Part shown: piece by piece, positions 58,152 to 64,000 of the stretch
Layout: the number at the start of each line of letters is the position of its first letter
How positions within the stretch are numbered: position 1 is the first letter of the stretch
Origin: Rosa chinensis
Taxonomy: Eukaryota > Streptophyta > Magnoliopsida > Rosales > Rosaceae
DNA: 64,000 nucleotides
Direction of reading: 5' to 3'
Assembly: GCF_002994745.2 (NCBI RefSeq)
Contig: NC_037090.1
Span: 3,782,001 to 3,846,000, forward strand
Notes under the pieces: generated by a model
What the model saw: only the letters and a program-made list of their open reading frames with translations
The model's database searches: none
Told to the model about the DNA's origin: nothing
Program-made: the position numbers and the translations under genes

Positions 58152-59461
58152 TGTTGATACCCAAATTTCCACAAGTTCGAATTTAACTAGCGACAGGCAA
58201 AGGGAATGAGTCATGGACCTCATAACCTAATTGGGCCTTCAAGCAAGCCCATTTCGCGGCAAAAGGAAATTCTCTATTTAACAAGCGATACGAGATGCCT
58301 AAATATTCAAACGATTGACAGGGATTTCGAAATGAGCCAACACGCTTATTCACCACGCGATATGCGTAGACCCAAGCTACGTTTGGGGCTTATACGGCGG
58401 GATGTGGTGTGGAAGGTAACGGATCGTGCGAGGCTCATTGTTATGATAAGGCCCGTCGGTAATTTTGGACTTGGGAACCAAAATTCATGCCTCGAGGGTC
58501 AATATCTTAACATGGGCTAGTAGAGAGATAAAAGCAAGCCCAACAAGACTTAGAGCCCACTAGAGCCATTCCCTACCCAAGGTCCACTACACTAAAACCC
58601 GTAGCCCAAAAAGACATTGGAGTCGTCTTCCCCAAATCAGGAACGTTGTTCCATCAGGTTGTTGCTGGGATTACTACTCCATCCTTTTCTGGTAAGAACC
58701 CCAAGTCTATACAAAAGCTTCCTAACTCTCATCCTCCGAAATCCTGCCTCAATTTCCAATAATCCTTAGGTATTTGTGATCATAATTTACGATAGCACAA
58801 AACAAGGGATTATGATCTCTTAAAAATCACGGAAGCACGAAATCTGGGATCCCATCGCCGTCCTATACCCGCGCCACCAGTCTTTACCCACATGGCCAAA
58901 GCAAGCCTTCATTCTTTTGATTTCATAGGGAAAACAAAAGCTGAAGGTTTTAGAATGATCCCATCAAAACTAAGAATGCCCTTTCAAAACCTCTGGTTCT
59001 TGGCGCAAATCCTCCCCGCTTATCACCGCTATAAAAGGCGAGTTCGTTGCCGTAGAAAGGCCAAGCCACAACAGTCCAGAAACAACAAGCAAGAGATCAA
59101 GCTTCAATCTCTGAACCCCTGTTCTTCCCAACCAACCTTAATCCGAAATCCAGAAATCATGTCACTGATAGAACTCTCTCTCTGCTAAACTCTCATGCAT
59201 CTAGCTCCCATACCATGCCCGCCTATAAGTCCTGTTCTTATGAAGTGAAGCCTAATCGCTGCTGTTATCATCAAGACAAGTCGCTGCTGTTATCATCAAG
59301 CCAAGTCGCTGCTGTTATCATCAAGCCAAGTAGTTGCTGTTACATTTAACAGGTTACAACGAAATTGTTCTTGAGTCACCCTTTGAATGATTTTGGGCAT
59401 AGTCTCGCATAATTAGGAAGGTCTTGCTACAAAGAGTCAAAATCACAAAGTCACCCTCACA
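58152..59461 (+). repeat. Gypsy-1 5' LTR (1310 bp)
   Basis: Contains a TATA-like CTATAAAAGG near 59029 and, near its end, a tandem array of a 25-bp unit based on CGCTGCTGTTATCATCAAG (59252-59345). The LTR ends immediately before the PBS-like sequence. Confidence 0.88.
59252..59345 (+). repeat. 25-bp tandem repeat in the gypsy LTR
   Basis: Three near-identical units plus a degenerate fourth. The last bases of the window (from about 63970) enter the same array in the 3' LTR. Confidence 0.85.
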
Positions 59462-59502
59462 TTTTTGGCGACTTCACTGGGGACTAGGCTGTGACCTGTG
59501 AG

Positions 59503-62500
59503 ATGGCTCCACCGCGAAGAAAGAAGAATAACAGCAGCATGCCTTCCCAAGAGTAGGAAGAACACGTCGATTCTATTTCCAGGCATGAAGAGCAACAAGA
59601 TCGGGAAGAAAGGCAAGAGGAGGAGGAAGTCACTCCTGCAGACTTGGCACACATTCTCAGCACTTTCGGTAGGGCTCAAAAGGAGATGGTTGACACTATG
59701 AAACAGTTGGTCGACTCAAGCAGCTTGAGCAACCAAATGATGAAGAGCAACCACGGAAGGTTTCCCATGAGGTCTCTGCTGCAAAAGCATCAGACAATCA
59801 GAAGGCACCTTCTTTTGTCACCCAAGACGATGTTGTTGCTATGCTAGAAAAAGAATTGCGTCGTGGCTCTGAAGACTGGAAGTATGCTCCTCAACCCCCT
59901 TATCCTTCAAGCATAATGCATTTGTCTTACCCCAAAAATTATGAAACACCCACTTTTACTCTTTTCGATGGGAGAAAAGGCAGCCCAAAAGAGCATATTA
60001 GTCGATTTATCGACGCTCTTGGCCCTCACGCTAGCAATCATAATCTCAGGCTGAGAGAGTTCTCCAAAACCCTTACTGATCGTGCATATACTTGGTACAC
60101 CACCCTGGCTCCTGGTTCCATTAGAAACTGGGACGAAATGGCAGGCAAGTTCTGTAGAAAATATTTCCAATATGAGGAAAGGGTGACCATTGCACAGCTG
60201 AACAACACTCGTCAAAGGACCGGAGAAAACCTGGTGGATTTTGTTCGTCACTTTCGTGATTTAGCTTTGGATTGCTATGATGAAAAGGATGAAGAATCAT
60301 TGGTGGAAATCTGCATCAGCAATATCCTGCCTGAATACAGGGTCTATTTGGAAAACATCGGCATTACTCAATTTTCCAGATTAATTGAAGCAGTGAGGAA
60401 AACAAGCATGTCTGTTAAGACCACCTCAAGTCAGAAGAGTTGGAGAGACAAAAAATACACAACTCAGAGGGATGCACATCAAGCTCTAATGGTAGATGAA
60501 AGATATTTGAAGAGGAAGGAACGGTCTGGAACAGTCCCGGCAGTCCCTTGTACTGATGAGGAACTTCATGCTATTCTTGATACATTGTTTGCTGATGGAG
60601 TGATCAAGTCCTTGCAACGAGAAAAGCCCCCCACCAGGGAAGATAAGAAAAATCCACGCTACTGCCGTTATCACCAGATAGTGGGACATCCTACCCCTGC
60701 CTGTCAGACCTTGCGAAGGATCCTTCACGCAAAGATTGATGAAGGTACTCTAGAGCTCCCATCAAAGAAGCAAGCTATTGATGATGATCCATTGCCAAAA
60801 CGGCATGGGAAAGGGGCATGTTCTGTTATCACTGGCGTAGGAGATGATACCATGCATCAGGATAATGAATCTCGGGCATTGAGCAAATATCAAGGCCCCA
60901 TTAACCAAGCTTCTTGGCAACAGTATTTCAGGGCATGTAGCTATGACAATCCGTGGTTCTCTCACGATGAGTGCAGCTTAACTATGGAGGGCCGAAGGGG
61001 AACTAATGATGGTCAGAGTTTTGTGAGCATAATGGATCAGGTCTATCATGTTACTGAGGTAGAAGAGGACGTTGTAGAAACTGATGTGATACGACATACT
61101 AAGCCTACTGCTACACAAGTTCTTCAGCGAAACCCCAAGTTTAAGTCACTCTTTGACCAGCTGGAGTATGGGCCCCAAGCTAGGCAAGCTGCTGCTGAAG
61201 CCTTGATGGAAGTATCTGAGGCATTTGGCCCTCAATGTTTTGCTGCCGGGACTGAGACACAAAGGGGCAGGAGCTTACTAGAGGGTGACAATGCTATTGT
61301 GTTTACCGATAAAGATATGGAGGTTCCTTACCCAGATCACCGAAGACCACTCTATTTGGAGGCACAAGTTAATGGTGTATTTGTGAGAAGAGCCTTGATA
61401 GATACAGGGTCTTCCTTGAACATTATATCTCTTCAAGTGCTTAATGCCGCTGGAATTCCTCTGACCAGAATTGTGAAGGCAAACATGGCAATTACTGGAT
61501 TCGCAAATAGAAGTGAGCAGGCTGTGGGATACATACTACTAAACCTCAAGGTTAGACCAATTCAGTCCCTTACCAGATTCTATGTTGTTGATGCCGACAC
61601 TAGTTACCATGCACTGCTGGGAAGCCCGTGGTTGAACAAGCATAAGCTCATGCCTTCCACCTACCACCAGTGTGTTAAGGGGAGGATTGGACTCAAGCCT
61701 GTCAGGTTGCCAGGAAATCAAGTACCGTTCCACCGGTCGGAAAGTCATCATGCCGAGGCACAATTTTATGATGAATTCACTGACGGAGAAGGAAGCAATC
61801 CATACAGAGCCACAGGCACTCCTTTACCCTCATGGCTTGACATTCAGGACCTCAACAACGATGAGCTTGCAATGATGGTGAGGCAACAAAGCGTCTATGC
61901 TCAAGCACAGCAGCCTCAATGCTCTCGAGTGGTGCTGTCGGGTGGCCGCACAATATATCGCTTATGACGGGATGCGGGGCCTAACCGGTCATTATGGGAG
62001 GGCCCCAAATCAGCAGGTGCCATGGAGTGTGATCAAGTTCAAGAGGCAGAAGGGGCTTCCGTGGTACCTTAGAGATTTCCCCTTCAAAAAGCAATGCCAG
62101 CGCCAAAGTATATGCAGGACGGAAGTGCTGCTGTGACAGATGCAATGGAAGAAGTCAACCTGAGTGATGATCCCGCTGTTCAGAAAAATATTTCCATCTC
62201 CACCTATTTGTCACCTGAAGAAAGAGGCTGCCTCATCTCTTTATTAAGAGAATATAAGGATGTCTTTGCCTGGAGTTATGAGGAGATGCCGGGATTAGAC
62301 CCGAATATGGTGTGTCACACTCTGAATGTGCAATTAGGAGCGAAACCAATGGTGCAATCAAGAAGAAATTACCATCCCAATGATGAGCAACAAATCAAGC
62401 AAGAAGTTGAGAAACTCTTAGCCTCTGGTTTCATCAGGCCGATCAAGCACCCTACTTGGTTGGCAAATATTGTTCTTGCGAAGAAAAATAATGGTCAGAT

Positions 62501-62922
62501 ACGAGTTTGTGTTGACGTCAGGGATTTAAATAGAGCATGTCCAAAAGATGAATTCCCGTTGCCAAACATGGATGTCCTCATAGATTCAACCTTGGGCCAT
62601 GGGATGCTATCATTCATGGATGGTTTCAGCGGCTATAACCAAATTAAAATGGCCGCCAGGGATGCTGAAAAGACGGCTTTTCGTACACCGTATGGAAATT
62701 TTTACTATACAGTCATGCCATTTGGCTTGAAGAACACTGGCGCTACCTATAAAAGGGCAATGACGGCAGTGTTCCATGACATGATGGGAAAAGAAGTGGA
62801 GGATTACGCTGACGATTTGGTGGTGAAATCTAAGACTAGAAGTGAGCACTAGGGTACCTTGAGAAAAGTACTACAAAGATGCAGGGAATATAAGCTGAAG
62901 ATGAATAAAAAAAAATGTGATT
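59503..62922 (+). pseudogene. Gypsy-1 gag-protease-RT, broken and truncated
   Basis: A gag start (MAPPRRKKN) at 59503 hits a stop at 59554-59556 and the frame shifts before the long frame 59841-61967. That frame carries the Retrotrans_gag domain (RLREFSKTLTDRAYTWY, GKFCRKYFQYEERVT) and a retropepsin-like protease (ALIDTGSSLNI, LLGSPWLNK). Stops at 61965-61967 and near 62070 separate it from reverse transcriptase in the same frame. The RT shows CVDVRDLNRACPKDEFPLP, PFGLKN and YADDLVV, the last being the catalytic region. A TAG at 62850-62852 ends the frame. A further 23 codons of RT-like sequence (LRKVLQRC) run to the deletion point near 62922. RNase H and integrase are absent. Confidence 0.9.
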
Positions 62923-62971
62923 GACAAGCGATACGAGATGCCTATTTAACGGCAGCCTCAGCCTCCATTTC

Positions 62972-64000
62972 GCGGCAAAAGGAAATTCTCTATTTAACAA
63001 GCGATACGAGATGCCTAAATATTCAAACGATTGACATGGATTTCGAAATGAGCCAACACGCTTATTCACCACGCGATATGCGTAGACCCAAGCTACGTTT
63101 GGGGCTTATACGGCGGGATGTGGTGTGGAAGGTAACGGATCGTGCGAGGCCCATTGTTATGATAAGGCCCGTCGGTAATTTTGGACTTGGGAACCAAAAT
63201 TCATGCCTCGAGGGCCAATATCTTAACATGGGCTAATAGAGAGATAAAAGCAAGCCCAACAAGACTTAGAGCCCACTAGAGCCATTCCCTACCCAAGGTC
63301 CACTACACTAAAACCCGTAGCCCAAAAAGACATTGGAGTCGTCTTCCCCAAATCAGGAACGTTGTTCCATCAGGTTGTTGCTGGGATTACTACTCCATCC
63401 TTTTCTGGTAAGAACCCCAAGTCTATACAAAAGCTTCCTAACTCTCATCCTCCGAAATCCTGCCTCAATTTCCAATAATCCTTAGGTATTTGTGATCATA
63501 ATTTACGATAGCACAAAACAAGGGATTATGATCTCTTAAAAATCACGGAAGCACGAAATCTGGGATCCCCATCGCCGTCCTATACCCGCGCCACCAGTCT
63601 TTACCCACATGGCCAAAGCAAGCCTTCATTCTTTTGATTTCATAGGGAAAACAAAAGCTGAAGGTTTTAGAATGATCCCATCAAAACTAAGAATGCCCTT
63701 TCAAAACCTCTGGTTCTTGGCGCAAATCCTCCCCGCTTATCACCGCTATAAAAGGCGAGTTCGTTGCCGTAGAAAGGCCAAGCCACAACAGTCCAGAAAC
63801 AACAAGCAAGAGATCAAGCTTCAATCTCTGAACCCCTGTTCTTCCCAACCAACCTTAATCCGAAATCCAGAAATCATGTCACTGATAGAACTCTCTCTCT
63901 GCTAAACTCTCATGCATCTAGCTCCCATACCATGCCCGCCTATAAGTCCTGTTCTTATGAAGTGAAGCCTAATCGCTGCTGTTATCATCAAGACAAGTCG
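62972..64000 (+). repeat. Gypsy-1 3' LTR, 5'-truncated and cut by the window end
   Basis: Aligns with 58256-59284 of the 5' LTR from TTCGCGGCAAAAGG onward. Just before it, bases 62923-62964 repeat the LTR word ACAAGCGATACGAGATGCCT in a rearranged context, marking the deletion junction. One C insertion relative to the 5' LTR lies near 63569. Confidence 0.88.

Larger units (their letters stand above)
58152..64000 (+). mobile_element. Gypsy-1: internally deleted Ty3/gypsy element running off the window
   Basis: The 5' LTR (58152-59461) begins TGTTGATACCC and ends CCCTCACA. It is followed by TTTTTGGCGACTTCACTGGG, the PBS-like sequence typical of Tat/Athila-type gypsy elements. The coding region contains gag, protease and about half of reverse transcriptase, then jumps at about 62922 to LTR sequence. 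RNase H, integrase and the first roughly 98 bp of the 3' LTR are missing. The two LTRs differ at about 5 positions in the roughly 1,030 bp visible, so the element is young despite the deletion. Confidence 0.88.

Noticed and set aside
59841..62852. Endogenous pararetrovirus (caulimovirus-like) sequence
   Set aside because: Direct LTRs, a PBS-like site, a Retrotrans_gag domain and the gypsy gag-protease-RT order are present. No movement protein or viral coat motifs are seen.
1..64000. tRNA, rRNA or microRNA genes
   Set aside because: I looked for cloverleaf-like blocks, A/B boxes and long hairpins outside element ends and saw none I could support. A covariance-model scan was not possible here.

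Overview
The window looks like a plant nuclear chromosome segment, from a eudicot and possibly Rosaceae, although that family is only an impression from repeat style. Its genes have many introns with GT-AG junctions, and it is packed with LTR retrotransposons, CACTA, Mutator-like and Helitron elements. The only complete host genes are two tandem copies of a BON3-type copine. I call them BON3-A (16 exons, 19306-30143, + strand) and BON3-B (16 exons, 49392-55048, + strand). Both can be spliced into open frames, of 578 and 589 codons.

Layout. Bases 1-1780 are AT-rich and unassigned, with a 39-bp VNTR. About 1840-46910 (unit A) and 48465-57541 (unit B) are the two halves of an old tandem segmental duplication. 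It carried the copine with its promoter and downstream flank, and the ancestral unit was about 9 kb. Unit B is still about 9.1 kb. Unit A has grown to about 45 kb because nearly every large insertion landed in it. In the A promoter there is a four-level nest: a Mutator-like MITE (2012-18829) contains Copia-1 (2415-18521). The 3' LTR of Copia-1 contains CACTA-1 (7455-18506). CACTA-1 contains the intact Copia-2 (12972-18170). Intron 1 of BON3-A holds Copia-4 (20226-25549). About 90 bp past the BON3-A stop lies the degenerate Copia-3 (30237-42735). Its 5' LTR is split by MULE-2 (30332-34012) and its pol is split by CACTA-2 (37220-40975). A 2.66-kb solo LTR follows (43076-45738). Unit B carries only a 231-bp solo LTR in intron 4 and a roughly 0.96-kb MULE-like MITE downstream. 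A 647-bp Helitron lies between the units. After unit B, an internally deleted Ty3/gypsy element begins (58152) and runs off the window end inside its 3' LTR.

Ages and interactions. Read by eye, the LTR pairs of Copia-2 and Copia-4 are identical, Copia-1 differs at 5 of 341 sites, the gypsy at about 5 of 1030, and Copia-3 at 9 of 215. This agrees with the nesting order. Both CACTA elements lack any visible transposase but carry exon-intron fragments of host genes: a TAP38/PPH1-like PP2C and an LPP-delta-like phosphatase in CACTA-1, and a BPA1-like protein in CACTA-2. The copines are expected to be myristoylated, Ca2+-dependent plasma-membrane proteins that restrain immune receptors. The repeated insertions around copy A make its regulation the main biological question here.
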